Positions 1-13,619 of a stretch of 64,000 nucleotides of DNA are shown here, piece by piece. Source of the stretch: Kalmusia sp. IMI 367209 (Eukaryota > Ascomycota > Dothideomycetes > Pleosporales > Didymosphaeriaceae); assembly GCA_027946365.1 (NCBI GenBank), contig JAPEUQ010000009.1, positions 1-64,000 on the forward strand. Reading direction: 5' to 3'. The translations under genes and the position numbers were made by a program. Every line of letters starts with the position of its first letter. Positions within the stretch are counted from its first letter, which is position 1. Under the pieces are notes generated by a model, which was given only the letters and a program-made list of their open reading frames with translations, was not told the DNA's origin and searched no databases.

Positions 1-3000
1 AAGTATATAAGTAGCAAATTAATAGCTCTAAAGCTATTACTCTTTATAAGCTACTTTAGACTTAGGAGATATGTATGAATTTTCTATAATAATACAAGTA
101 GATAATTAGGCTTATTAAAGAAAAATGAGCGTATAACTATGTCTCACCATGTCTTTATTCAGAATATATGGCTATAATAAAAATATATAAAGGGATCTTT
201 TAAAGTTTCTATCTCTTATATAAATAATATGCTAGCAATGACAGACTTCATAAACTATTAATAAAATAGTAGTTTATATATTTTATAAAGCTTTTAAATC
301 TATAAGATTTAATTAAGTATATTAGAAAGATTAATGGAGAAATGTAATTAAATTATTATAAAGCTAAGGCTCCTCTATAGGATATTATACTAATATAGTA
401 GCAACATAATACCATAAGAGCATAGAAAAATCTATTAACTAGTTAAGGAAAGCAGTTATTTAACTACTTAAAGAGATTTTAAGAACTTATTAAGTAGTAT
501 ATAGGCCTTAGTACGCTTTTACGCGCCTGTAAGACTACTATGGATCACCTAAGTACTATAGGAAAAGGAACACCTAGGCTTAGAGTATAGTTAAAGTAAT
601 AAAGTCACTTATATAAGGAGGTTTATTAAAGAGTGTGTGTTTTTAATTCAGAATATAGGAGAGAAGATCCCTAAATAGAAGCTTATTATTACAAGAGTAT
701 AGAATTAATCATCAGATTTAATAGACTACTTAATAATAGGAACTCTAAACTTAGATTTCTTAAACGTTACTAGATCGCGTTGGGTAGTAGTTGGTGAGAG
801 TCTTAACAGTAATTAGAAAGAAAGACAAAAATATCCCCTATTTATTTTTTAGCTCTTAAAGGTTATATAGATAGCCTCAACTACTTTTTAGTAATCTTTA
901 GGTTTTATAGTTTAATTACTAAAGAGTCTCCTCTAGAAGGTTTAGATTAAACCTTAGAAATATTTTTATAAGTTTCTTGTGGTAGAATGAGCCTTATTAG
1001 CGTTAAAAGCGGATTACGTTTATAACTCTTCTTAATAACTAGAACTAGATGTCTTTATAATTACCTTCTTTAACTCGTCTCTATACTAGTATAATTATAT
1101 CCTGGAGTCTTATTATAAAAATGGATTTAAATCGCGGAGTATAGACTTAGAAGAGATCTTAATATAAAGAGAAATCTTTTAACTATTAAGCTCCTTAGAA
1201 TAAAAGATCTTAACTCAACTAAAGCTCTTAATATTACTAAGTCTAGAACCTTATATAAAGACTATAATATATAGAAAGATGACTTTTATAGAATTATATA
1301 GCTCTTAACGTCCTTATTCTAAGATTCATTAGCCTGACAAACGAAACCGGAGATCTAAATAATTTATAGTCTAACCTCTTAATAAGCTTAAAGATATTTA
1401 GCTATATAAGGCTTAAGATTTTAGGCTATCAGATGATCAGCGGAAGAAACCATATAATCTTAAAAGGAAAACTTATACTTTAATATAACTATAACCTAAA
1501 GAGTAACTATAATAATAAATAGAGCTATTAATAAGATTAAAATAGATACTATTAGATTAACTAGAGATCATGCGCCTTTTATATATCCCAATAAGACTCT
1601 TTTAAGAGAAGTACTGTAAACGCTTTCTTAGTATCTTTCTTTATATAGAATTACTTTACTTTTAATTAATAAAGGAATACCTTCGCTATTTTTCTAATTT
1701 AGAGCTCCTTTTTAATAGTATAACGAGGTGTAAGGATTAGGCCAACTTAAGGATCTTAAGAACTATAAGGACCTTCCTTAGAACTAGATAATAAGCGTGA
1801 TGGGGATAGGATTACTATAGGCTTATAAGGATGACTACGCGTTTTTCTATAAAGTTGTCTAGATAAAAAGATTAATAAAAATGAGAAGTCTAGAGATAGC
1901 TATATATTATAATTAAGATCTTAAAGAGCGTGAGCGAAAATAAACGAAACTAAAGAAATATAAAAATAAAAATCTAGGTAATAATTAAAAGAGAGGTTAA
2001 AGAGAGTAGAGAAGTAAAAGTATAAGATTATAATAAGTTTATTATCCTAGTTACCCGTTTACGCGATTATATGTAAGGCGGTCAGGAAGTATTTAAAGGA
2101 AAGTATATATAATTACTAGGGTAATTAATAAGAAGCTTATATATAATTAATTACGATTATTATAATAGAGTTTTATATATTTAGGCTCACTGCTACCGCT
2201 AAATTATAGGCTTACTATTATAGGCTCCTCGTAGACTTACTGCTGATAAAGCTCATCTAGGGAGTATATTATAGATATAGGCTCTAGGTTAAGCTTTAAG
2301 CAACGGAATAATCATAATCTAAAGGATTCTAATAATCTAAACATTAAATGCTTAGAGTTTTATAAATAGAAGATCTCATAATCTATAAATTCTACCTATC
2401 CGGCTCATATTTCTTATATAGTAATCTGATCAATTCTCACTAAAAATAGTAATCTAATATCAACTCCATAAAGTTATAGGATATAAGATAATTTATTAAT
2501 GTTACTTTAAGGAGATTATCCTAAAGTTTAGTATATAGAAAGGTATTATATTAAATAGAGGATCTATCTTTACCTCTATATTTTAGGACAGAAATATACT
2601 ACTAATTATAGATAAAGTATAATTAAGTACCACCTTCTATCTATAAATAGACGGGTAAATAGAACTAGAATTAAACCTTAGAATAGTATTTATAGATATT
2701 TATATTAACTTTATAGGAGAACTAGGTTATATTACTATTAATAGCCTAATTTGCTTATAATAACTCTATATACGAATCTATAAAGATAACAATTCATTTT
2801 ATACTATATATAGAAAGTACCCTATCCTTATAATACTCCTGTAGATAGTAGGTAAGAGTGGGGAGATACTAGATATAGTTAATAGAATAAAATATATATA
2901 TAGCGTAAGAGTATTACTTATAGAATATCTCTAAATAGCCTAAAAATATTAGAATTAATACTATAATAAAAGTATAAACTAGAGTCCTTTACTAAGAAGA

Positions 3001-4200
3001 CCTAGTATTACTAAGTATAAAATACATTCATATATTCTATTAGCCTAGTAAAAGCTTTCTAGTAAGTTTATTAGATCTTTTTAAGTATAAGACGTAATTA
3101 AAACATAGGTATATTATTTACTCCTTCTACCTAACTATTATATTTATAACGTCTTCTATGTTTCACTCCTTAAATATTAAAAGCTAAGGTAAGGATAAGA
3201 AGATAATACCCTACCACCAGAGGTTATACCTAAAGGAAAAAGAAATCTAGAAAGTAGAAAAAATCTAGTAAGAAGGATAAGAAAGGATAATAATAATATC
3301 TACTCTACTAAAAAAGGCTATAATGAATCTTAAAATATCTAGACTCTAGAAATAGATTTTAAAAATATAAATAAGCTAGTATAGACTTTTAAATAGAAGA
3401 AAGGATCTTCACCTATAAGAAAGAAGTTAAGAGTATAAAGGTATATATAAAATATAACTATTAAATAGAATTATTTAGGGACTATACAGTCCATAGGGTA
3501 TCTACTTAAAATATAAATACTAAAAGATAGAAAAAGGGAAGATAAGCTTTATTAGAGATTTATATCCTATATATACTAAGTATCTTACTTAGTATTACTA
3601 CTACTACTAACCGCCTTTTATCATCTACTACCTTATTAATTACATCCCCTTAATTAGCTATTTAAGTAGATTTACTAAGGCACTACTATTATTATTATTA
3701 TTACTATTATTAGAGTTATCTTAACCGTCACCCTAACCTACTACCTAAGCAGCCTAAAGGGCCTAGACTATAGTATTAACCTAAGAAGATATTAGTATAT
3801 GCTCTAAGTAATGTTTAAAGTAATGAATATACTAATCCTTATATAATAAAAATAAGACTAGCTAAAGCTTTAAGAGTAGTAGTAATATAATACTACTCCT
3901 AAAGGATTAGACTAAGAAATTAAAGATTTATAATAGGAATTTAGATGACTAAACCTATTAGAGTTCTAGAATATACTATAATATATCTATAGTTTACTAG
4001 CTCTAAGTTAAACTACTTTTAGACCTATATAAATTTTATACCTTAAGCCTAGATCTCCAAATCGGTCCTATAGTAGCTATAGTTAAAATATTAGTAATAG
4101 TAACGCAGTATTAGTTACAGAGCTTATAAAGATAATTTAAGTAATTATTTATTATTATTAGTACCTATGAATATTAGCTAAGGCGTATATATAGCGCACG
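1..4200 (+). mobile_element. RIP-degraded Ty3/Gypsy-type retrotransposon remnant
   Basis: This tract is very AT-rich and has stops in all frames, so it encodes nothing now. Around 3125-3240 the + strand still reads like the end of a Gypsy integrase followed by the start of a chromodomain-like region: a Y-N-V-F-Y-V-S-L-L-K ghost of the usual 'HVSLLK' motif, then an acidic stretch and a PPEV block. Around 2640-2800 there are weak integrase-like traces. Segments between about 1 and 2480 recur in reverse orientation at 36.1-41.3 kb, for example 1431-1475 against about 40195-40240, which shows a multicopy element. The left end lies outside the window. The Gypsy call rests on a few surviving words; presence of a RIP-decayed retroelement is much surer than its family. 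Confidence 0.55.
2240..2480 (+). repeat. LTR-like repeat, three copies in window
   Basis: The segment containing 'ggctctaggtt' and ending near 'aatctaatatcaac' recurs at about 59924-60145 in the same orientation, with less C-to-T damage there, and at about 36145-36400 in reverse. Size (about 200-240 bp) and repetition fit an LTR or a small non-autonomous repeat. The copies differ mainly by C/T and G/A changes, as expected from RIP. Family unknown. Confidence 0.45.
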
Positions 4201-5023
4201 ACCTATATAATCTATTAAGATATAGCTATTCTAATTACCATCCTTATAATACTCACAACGGCGCTCCTTAAACTTCTTATAATTATTTAATAGTTTAACT
4301 AGACTCTACGTATAACGTATATAAATCGTAATAAGAATAACTTAGTTAGTATACTTAGCGGTAGTGCTCTACATGAAATTATATATATTATATAGTATAG
4401 TCTTCTTAATATACTTAGAGAGTAGGTAATAGATTATAATAATTAATTTAAAATAAATAAGTTATATATGCTTTATATATACTAAAGTAGTATATATATA
4501 GTATTAGAATAAGAAGATTGATATAGTATTATAATAAGATTAAAATAAAAGAGATTACCTATTTATACTATAGACTTACCACTACGTGGGCGAGATCTTA
4601 AAAATAAAAAGATATAAAATTTTAGTATAATAACGTATACACTGCACCTATTATAAACATAGTATACGCGTAATATATATCTATAGTACGCGTAGAAAAT
4701 GCTAATACTATAGATACTCTTTTCCTTTCTTATAAGGTGAGGTTTTTATTAAGGCTATAGTAGCTGTAAGAGACTATAGCTAGAGGAGGAGATTCTATAA
4801 TAAGGATATTATAAAGTTACTATAGTGTTAAGGTATATTACGCTAGGATTAATAGGGTCTAGTGCGCCAAGAAAGCTAAGTAAATGAGCTACGTAAAACC
4901 TACGCTGCGCGCTTATTTTAGGAACGTTAAGTATTATTCATTTAATATAACCAGAGTCATCCTTTTACTATTAATTCTAGTGTGAAGCATATACTATTAT
5001 CTATAACTAGACCTTATAATAAA
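4200..5023. other. AT-rich tract without recognisable genes
   Basis: Continuous AT-rich DNA with stops in every frame and scattered GC-richer words such as 'cctacgctgcgcgc' near 4908. I see no gene, RNA or intact repeat end. It probably belongs to the degraded retroelement to the left or to unrecognised repeats. Confidence 0.4.
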
Positions 5024-5376
5024 ATCGCGTGAGTCACTTACTTAAATGGGCCACTCGCTTATGAAACACGTTAGTCTAAAGATAATTAAGTTATCTAAAT
5101 AAGATCTTACGCCTCTAAGATCCTATATATAAAAAATAGTAGATAGACTCCTTAGATTATAAAATAGTAACCCTATTAGTAAGAACTAGGTTAATAACTT
5201 TATTAAGTAGACTTCTAAGCTCTAGAAGTATTAGAGCCATCTATATAACTATTAGTAAGCTATCTATAAGGATTCTATAACTATCTAGTACTGGTTTAAC
5301 TTAATATAGAAGATAAAATAGAAATAGAGGATTATAAATAATAATATTTATAACTTTAATAAGACTAGGTTTATAA
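5024..5376. mobile_element. Tc1/pogo-like transposon fragments
   Basis: Positions 5024-5083 end in 'cactcgcttatgaaacacgtta', the terminal sequence of a TA-flanked element present in full at 49702-51541. The following 5084-5376 matches the interior of that element in reverse orientation (compare 38960-39260). No coding capacity remains. It abuts hAT copy A at 5377. Confidence 0.6.
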
Positions 5377-6602
5377 CAGTGTTATAAATTTTTAGTAATT
5401 ACTATATAATATTAGTAACTAATTACTCAGTTACTAATTTATCTTATAGTAACTAAGTTAGTAATTAGTAACTGAGATTTTTAGTAAATATAATTAGTAA
5501 TTAGTAATTAGTAACTAACTTAGTAATACTAAGTAATTACTCAGTTACTAATTAGTAACTAAGATTAAAAATAGTAGAAATATATAAGAAAAATATAAAT
5601 ATAGCGTTTATAATATATTATATTATACTATAGTTTTAAGATATATAGATATTTAGACTATTTAAGTTATTTAAGTTATATTTTTGTTTTTAAGAATATA
5701 AAATCAATAGTAACTTATATAAAAACTATAATAATTTATAGTAAAACTATAGTTTACTAAATATTATTAATAAAATTCTACTAATAGATAGAAACAATAT
5801 AAATAATAAAGTAATATATTAATATTTTACTATATAAGATAAGTTTATTAACTATTTATTACTATATACTAATACTAAAAAACGAGAAGTACTAGTTATA
5901 AAGTCTAATATAGATAGTATAATAAGATTAACTACTATAACTAAAAGTATAGTCTAGATTAATCTTAATATAATTAAGATTATTTAAATTATATAATTTA
6001 ATATCTAGAAAATAATTAATTAAAAACGGTACTTTCTATAACTAAGTATAAATGTATAAGAAGTATAGTTAGTAGTTCTAATAGAAAATACTAATTATAG
6101 TATTAATTTAAAATATTATAATTATAGTAATTAATAAAAGTAGTAGAATTATATATAAATATAATAATTTAATTAGAATTACTAAAATTACTTAATTAAG
6201 AAATAAGAAATTAATTTTTTAAAAAACCAATTTTGATAACTAGTTATAAGCGTAGTTAATAACTATAAAAAACGAAAGATACTAGCTATAAAATCTAATA
6301 TAAATAGTATAACTAAGCTATATTATATTACTAACGTAGTACCTTAACGTAATCCTAATATAGTTCAAATTATTTAGATTATATAATCTAGTGACTAGAA
6401 AATTATTTTTAAAAACTAAAATTTTTAACTACGTCTATAAGTAGCTTGGTAGTTGACTTTTTAAAAAAGAATTACTAGACTCATTTAAGTTATAAAGGAT
6501 TATAGAACCAAAATACTTTATATTTATATATAATAAAAATAGAAAATAGATTTTTATATACTAAGAAGCCCATATAAGATTAGATGAAAAATAAGAAAAA
6601 AA

Positions 6603-7358
6603 TTAAAATATAGTATCCTCATCTAAATCCATTTTAACTTCTTCCTCTTTTCTTTTTATATTTTTACTAAAATCCTCCTTAGTATTTTCTTTTATATTAA
6701 TAGAATCTCTATCTTTTTTATCCTTATAAAGTCTAATCTCTTCTAGTGAATAATAGTCTTTATTTAGAAAATTAATAGTATTAAGAAAATAAAGATCCTC
6801 TTTTAAGAAGAAATCTTTATTATTTTTATAGTCCTCTTTATTAAAGACTTTATCTTTAATAAAGACGACCCTTTATTATTAATTATATTCTTAGCTTTAA
6901 AGCTATTAATTAAATCTAGAGGATATTAGTATATATAAAATATAATAAAGTAATACTTACTATAATCTTTAAATAAAATACTTAAATAGAGTAAATAAGT
7001 ATTTATCCTTTTAAGAATAGCTCGTTCTTTACTATTAGGAGTATATAATAGATCTTTATAGTCTAGATCTATTTTATTCTCTTTAATAAGGTCTAGAAAT
7101 ATATTAGTTAGTAATTATTTATAAAAGATAAAAACTTACTTAAAGTAATTTTAAACTTATTAATATTATAGTACTTAAGTCGTTTTAAATAATAAACTAT
7201 TCTTAAAATATTTAAATATTCTATAATAGTACTATTAGAGTTATTCTTTTAAAACTATTAATTAGAGCTTTTATAGTAGAATCTATTTTAGTAGATTTAA
7301 CTACTAAACTTCTATTAATAGAAGTTCGAATAATATCCTACGTAGTAAGACTAGACAT
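6603..7358 (-). pseudogene. hAT accessory gene remnant, divergent from transposase
   Basis: On the minus strand an ATG at 7358 opens a frame beginning MSSLTT, interrupted by TAG stops (compatible with RIP of CAG/TGG codons) and small indels, with a closing stretch MDLDEDTIF just before a TAA at 6603-6605. The copy in element B (46913-47667) has the same layout, so this is a real component of the element. It is rich in K, N, I and S with an acidic end. I do not recognise a domain. It is transcribed away from the transposase, with the minisatellite between the two starts. Confidence 0.45.
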
Positions 7359-7528
7359 AGTAATAAATAGTAGATAACGTAGTAGATAACGTAGTAGATA
7401 ATATAATAAGTAACTTAAAAGTTAACTTAATTAGAATAGAATAAAGAAACCTATAGACTTATATATTATTCTTTCTATAAAGTATTAAACCTAGTAATTA
7501 ATTAATTAATTTTTATTATAGACTTCGG

Positions 7529-7915
7529 CTATTATTTAACTAGGATTTATAATAAATCACGGACTTAGGCTATTATTTAACTAGGATTTATAATTAATTA
7601 CGGACTTAGGATTTAATTTAATAAGGGTTTAAAATAAATCACGGACTTAGACTATTATTTAATAAGGATTTATAATAAATCACGGACTTAGGCTATTATT
7701 TAACTAGGATTTATAATTAATTACGAACTTAGGATATAATTTAATAAGGATTTAAAATAAATCACGGACTTAGGCTATTATTTAATAAGGATTTATAATA
7801 AATCACGGACTTAGGCTATTATTTAATAAGGATTTATAATAAATTACGGACTTAGGCTATTATTTGATAAGGATTTATAATAAATCATGGAGTTAAGTTA
7901 TTATTTAGTAAATTC
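7529..7915. repeat. 41-bp minisatellite inside hAT copy A
   Basis: About nine tandem units built on 'ggatttataataaatca' plus 'cggacttaggctattattt'; the regular unit is about 41 bp, with a few shorter or altered units. It lies between the divergent starts of the accessory gene and the transposase and is repeated in copy B at about 46382-46745. It may hold transposase-binding or promoter sites; that is inference. Confidence 0.85.
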
Positions 7916-8073
7916 TATAATTTTGATTTATAATATAGATTATTAAGCTCTTAACCTAGAGATATAATATATATATACTTCTTTAAGTTCTTTAATTTTA
8001 AGTTGATAGTTTTAAATTATTAACTATAACTATAACTATACTATCTTATTATCTTTATTTATCTTTATTTATT

Positions 8074-10170
8074 ATGGCTTCTAAATTTTATTTTACAAAA
8101 GAGGATCTACTAGATCTAATTTAGAATTACCTAATATTTCTAAATTAGCTAATATTTTTAGTTCTAGAAAATTTAAATTAGAGGTTTTACCTTTTAAAGA
8201 AAATGAAACTAGAACTTTTAAAGCTAGCTGTAATTTATGTAAATATAATAAAGTAAGTACGTGGCCTTTTAATACTACTAATTTAAATAGTCATTTTAAA
8301 CATAAGCATTTTACTTACTTAGAGCCTAATTTAGATGAAAATAGTTCTAATATAGATGAAACTAGTAGTATAAATACGATTAATAATTATTTTAGTACTT
8401 CTAGTAGTAATAACTTAGTAAGAAAAAGACCTAGTTTTATATTTTTTAATAAAGAGGAATATAAAAATTTAATCTTAAAATTTATTATTAATAATAACTT
8501 ACCTTTTAGTTTAATAGATAGTAATAGTTTTAAAAATCTATTAAAATATTTAAAGATAATCTACCTACTATTAGTAGGGAAACTATTAGAAAAGAATTAA
8601 ATAATATATATAATATAGAAATTAATAAATTGAAAAATAAAATTAATAATAATAATAGTAAATTTTCAATTACTTTAGATGAATGGAAATCTAGTAATAA
8701 TTTAGATTTTCTAGCTATTACTATACATTTCTATAATAATAAATTTAAACTAGAAAGTTACTTAATAGGTTTTGAGGATTTAAATGATTTAGATAGTTAT
8801 AGTAGTAGTAATATTTATCCTATTATAGAAAACGTCTTATTAGACTATAATTTAAATAATAAATTATTAGGAGTTACTAGAGATAATGCTAGTTCTATTA
8901 ATAATACTATAGATATATTAAAAAAATAATTTTAAATTTAAATATAATAATTTTATAGTAGATATTAAATGTTTTACACATATTTTAAATCTAGTAAGTA
9001 ATAGTTTTTTAGATTATATATTTTTAATATAAATACGACTAAAAAGTTTAATAATAAGATTAATAATATTATAGATAGTTATGATTTTAGAACTTCTAAT
9101 ATAGATATTAACGAATTACTAGAATATAATAAGGAATTACCTATTATAGTTAGAAGTTATATAAGTAGATTTAAAAATAATCACTATCATAAGAATAATT
9201 TTAAAAGGATAGTAAAACAAAGAAAAAAAATAATAATAAAGGAGTAGAAAATTTAATAAAAGATAATATTATAAGGTGGCTAAGTATGTATAATATGATA
9301 GATAGATTTTTATATTTTAAAGATGAAATTAAACTAGTTATTAATAAAGTAAATAGTCTAGATTCTATAAGAAAAAAAAGTATAAATTTAGAAACTAAAA
9401 TACTAGAAAAAGATTAGATTTATTTAGAGGAAATAAAGTCTATTTTAGAAATTTTTAGAAAGCCTACTATAAAACTTCAAACTATAAATTATTCTAATAA
9501 CTATTTTACTATTATATATATTACTAAATTATATAATAATTTAGATCTATTTAGTAAAAGAAACTATAATAATCCTTTTATAAATGCTGGATTAATAGAA
9601 GCTAAAAAGAAATTATTAGAATATTATCCTATTTTAGATAATAATATAGAAAAATTAAAAGATTTATATCTTATTACTATTCTTAATCCTCAATTTAAAT
9701 TAGATATATTTAATAAATTAGACTATAGCCCTATAATTATTGACGATATAAAAGATTATTTTATAGAAATCTATAATGAATATAAAGAATTTTATAATTC
9801 TAGTATTATAGATAATAATAATAATAATAATAATAATAATTCAATAAATTTAGATTTAGATTTAGATTTAAATAATAATAGTAGTGATGATGAATTATAT
9901 ATTACTAGTAATAATATTAATAATTTAATAATAGAAAATGAGCTAGAGCTTTATTTAACTAAAACTAGAGTTTCTAAAGATATTAATATAAAAGACTATT
10001 ATAATTCTAATAAAACTAGATTTCCTATTATATATAGAATAGTTAAAGACTACTTAGCTATTTTATCTACTTCTAATACTAGTAAATCTACTTTTTCTAA
10101 AGTAGATAATATAGTTACTAAAAAAAGAAATAGACTATTATCTAGTACTATTAAAAACTTATTATATTAA
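8074..10170 (+). pseudogene. hAT transposase pseudogene (BED finger), copy A
   Basis: The frame opens MASKFYFTKEDLL and soon shows a BED-type zinc finger, C-x2-C followed by H-x3-H within a block ending 'NSHFKHKH'. A 99-codon stretch at 8630-8929 remains open and contains 'ITLDEWKSSNNLDFLAI' and 'GVTRDNASSINNT', the two conserved hAT catalytic-core blocks (compare the second hAT family at about 17310 and 17500). The C-terminal part reads like a hAT dimerisation domain (YRIVKDYLAIL..., 10030-10080). Frame breaks come from one-base indels (e.g. near 8108) and TGG-to-TAG changes (e.g. 9415). An (AAT)n run at about 9818-9842 encodes poly-N. Function is lost in this copy. Confidence 0.75.
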
Positions 10171-11704
10171 AAGATAGAAATATAGTAGAAGATAAAGAAG
10201 AAGAAATTAATAATAATAAACTATTATTTAAAAAAATAAAAGATCTAGAAGAAATAAAGGATAATAAGTAGTTACTACTAGTAATAATACTATAATAGAT
10301 TTAGAAGAAGATAAATTAGAAGATAAATTAACTACTAGTATTACTAGTTATAATAGTACTAATAGTAGTAATTATAGTTTATATAATTAGAAAGTAGAAT
10401 TAGAAAATAGAGAAAAGATAAAATAGTAAAAAGATAAAGTATAAATAGTAATTATATAAAAACTATTTTTTTATTTAATCTTATATGGGTTTCTTTATAT
10501 ATAAAATTCTATATTCTATTTTTATTATATATAAATATAAAGTATTTAGATTCTATAATCTTTTATAACTTAAAATAGTCTAGTTAATCTATTTTTAAAA
10601 AGTCAACTACTAAGCTACTTATAGAGATAGTTAAATTTTTAGTTTTTAAAAAAATTATTTTCTACCCTTTAGATTATATAATCTAGAAAATTTCAGCAAT
10701 ATTAGGACCGCGTTAAAGTCCTATAATAGTAATATAAAATAGCTTAGTTATACTATTTATATTAGATTTTATAGCTAGTGTTTTTCGTTTTATAGTTATT
10801 GACTACGCTTATAACTCGTTGTTAAGATTGGTATTTTTAAAATAAATTATTTTCTTATTATTCAATTAAGTCATTTTAGTAATTTTAATTAAATTATTAT
10901 AGTTATATAGAAATCTATAGCTTTTATTAATTATTATAGTTATAATATTATAAATTATTACTATAACTAGTATTTTCTATTAGAACTACTAAATAGACTT
11001 TTTATACGTTCATAACTAGTAATAGAAAATAGCGTTTTTAATAAATTATTTTCTAGATATTTAACTAACTGTTTTAAATAATTTCTACTATTCTAAAATG
11101 AGTTTAAACTATTTATCTCATTATAATAGTTATTTTAATTATAATATTTAAATTAGACTTTATAACTAGTAATTTTAAATCTTTAGTATTACTATCTATC
11201 TATAGATAGCTAAGATATTTATCTTCTAAGTAGAATATTATCATTTTATATAATTATTCAAATTATTTTTATTTATTAATAAGTTATTAGTATAGTTTTA
11301 TATATAATTTATATATAATTATAGTAAAGTATAGTTCTACGTTAAATTATAATAGTATTTATAGTAGTTACTACTAATTTTATAATCTTAAAATTAAAAA
11401 CACGACTTTAATAGCTTAAATAGTCTAGATAACTATTTATCTTATAAACATAGTATAATATAATATATTATAAACGCTATATCTATATTTCTCTTATATA
11501 TTTCTACTATTTTTAATCTCAGTTACTAATTAGTAACTGAGTAATTACTAGTATTACTAAATTTTCTCGTTAGTAATTAGTAATTAGTAATTAGTAACTA
11601 AGGAATTACTAAATATATTAGTAACTGAGTAATTACTTACTAATACTATTTAGTAATACTAAGTAATACTAAGTAATACTAATTACTAAAAATTTACAAC
11701 ACTG

Positions 11705-12783
11705 GGTAGTATACTGGTTTGACGTTAACGACTCGCTTAAGTTAATAATTTATTTATAAAATACGTTATAATAGATATAATAAATATAGAGATATATAAT
11801 AAAGAATAATATTCTTCTCCTTATAAAGATTCTAGAATTTAAGTAAGTTATAGCTCTTATACCTATTAATTATAAGTAGCTAGTATATATCTATAGCGCT
11901 TAACTTTATATATTTATTAAAATACTTTAACTAGGTAAAAGTAAGCTAGTTATTTATCTAGCCATTAAGGCTTACTTTAAGGATCTAATTATGTAGTAGG
12001 TCTTTAAACTATACGTTAATAAGTATACTACCTATAAAGATAATAAAGGGTAAAAGTAGATAATCTATAATTCTAATATCTTAGATAATAGTAACCTACT
12101 TATAATTACCTAGCTAAATTATTTTCTTTCTTCTAGTTACTTCTAAACTAGTAATAACTATTTATAATAAAATTTTATTTATTATAAATTTAGTTTTATT
12201 AAAGTTATAAATATTATTATTTATAATCTTCTATTTTTATTTTATCTTTATATTAAGTCAAACTAGCTAGATAGCTATAAAATCTTTATAGATAGCTTAC
12301 TAATAATTATATAAATAGCTCTAGTACTTCTAGAGCTTAGAAGTCTACTTAATAAAGTTATTAATCTAGTTCTTACTAATAGGGTTACTATTTTATAATC
12401 TAAGGAGTCTATCTACTATTTCTCATATATAGGACCTTAGAGGTATAAGATTTTATTTAAATAGCTTAATTATCCTTTAGACTATAGCCTCTTTTTTTAA
12501 TTTTATTAGATACTTTAAGTTCGCTTTATAGTTATATTATATACGCTTCCTAGTATATTATCTATAAAGAGTTCTTTAAGGCAATGTTATATATATCTAT
12601 AGCTTAGTTAATACTATAAATACGTTATATATTAATATTAAAAATAGTAAACTATATATTAGCTTTAGTATATATCTTTAGACTTTATTATTATTAAGAT
12701 ATTACGTGATATTATTACGTAGGTGGTATACTAGTTTAGCGTAGACTACTCACTTAGGTATATCACTTACTTATAAAACACGT
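11705..12783 (+). mobile_element. Tc1/pogo-like transposon, right-half copy
   Basis: 11705-11767 is a pogo-like end ('gtagtatactggtttgacg...aaaatacgtta'). 11768-12783 is the right half of another copy, parallel to 38520-39516, ending 'acttataaaacacgt' before TA. All frames are closed and the sequence is RIP-like. Confidence 0.6.
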
Positions 12784-12785
12784 TA

Positions 12786-13409
12786 TTAAATTATATAATT
12801 TAAATAATCTTAATTATATTAAGATTAATCTAGACTATATTTTTAATTATAGTAGTTAATCTTATTATACTATCTATATTAGACTTTATAACTAGTACTT
12901 CTCGTTTTTAGTATTAGTATATAGTAATAAATAGTTAATAAACTTATTTTATATAGTAAAATATTAATATATTACTTTATTATTTATATTATTTCTATCT
13001 ATTAGTAGAATTTTATTAATAATATCTAGTAAATTATAGTTTTACTATAAATTATTATATTTTTTATATAAGTTACTATTGATTTTATATTCTTAAAAAC
13101 AAAAATATAACTTAAATAACTTAAATAGTCTAAATATCTATATATCTTAAAACTATAGTATAATATAATATATTATAAACGCTATATTTATATTTTTCTT
13201 ATATATTTCTACTATTTTTAATCTTAGTTATTAATTAGTAATTAAGTGATTACTTAGTATTACTAAGTTAGTTACTAATTACTAATTACTAATTATATTT
13301 ACTAAAAATCTCAGTTACTAATTACTAACTTAGTTACTATAAGATAAATTAGTAACTGAGTAATTAATTACTAATATTATATAGTAATTACTAAAAATTT
13401 ATAATACTA
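12786..13409 (-). mobile_element. Solo end fragment of the AT-rich hAT family
   Basis: This matches the outer ~620 bp of hAT copy B (48271-48891) and the reverse complement of the left end of copy A, including the terminal 'actaaaaatttata' word and the 'ttagtaact' arrays. The inner part of the element is missing. Confidence 0.7.
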
Positions 13410-13602
13410 TATTAAAGGTTATTAGTTTACTATAAACTTAGTAATTATTTTTATAGTAAAAATAGAAAGCTTTAGTAGACTAGTTAATACTATAAGTAGA
13501 AGTAGTAGTAGTATTAATAGTATATTATCTCTAGAGACATTCTATAGGCTAAAGTAGGTTAATTACTAGTTATAGAAATAGAAAGGGCGCTATAGTAGAT
13601 AG
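13410..13602. other. AT-rich junction, no gene seen
   Basis: Short AT-rich stretch with 'agtagtagtagt' words between the hAT fragment and the next element. Its last eight bases, 13595-13602 (GTAGATAG), are the left target duplication of the element that follows. Confidence 0.5.
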
Positions 13603-13619
13603 TAGACTGGCAAATGGGT

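Larger units (their letters stand above)
5377..11704 (+). mobile_element. AT-rich hAT transposon, copy A (6.3 kb)
   Basis: The element starts 'cagtgttataaattttt' and ends 'aaatttacaacactg', imperfect terminal inverted repeats of the form CAGTGTTRTAAATTTTTAGTAATTA, followed inward by arrays of 'agtaatta/agtaact' words. Inside are a hAT transposase pseudogene on +, a divergent accessory pseudogene on -, and a 41-bp minisatellite between them. A nearly identical copy lies inverted at 41322-48891; minus its insertion that copy is also about 6.33 kb. Fragments are at 12786-13409, 52541-52667 and 56796-58198. I could not find matching 8-bp target duplications at the present flanks, so the copy may have been rearranged after insertion. 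Confidence 0.8.

Noticed and set aside
7529..7915. Regular direct repeats suggesting a CRISPR array
   Set aside because: Units are contiguous without unique spacers, lie inside a eukaryotic transposon and are duplicated in copy B; this is a minisatellite.
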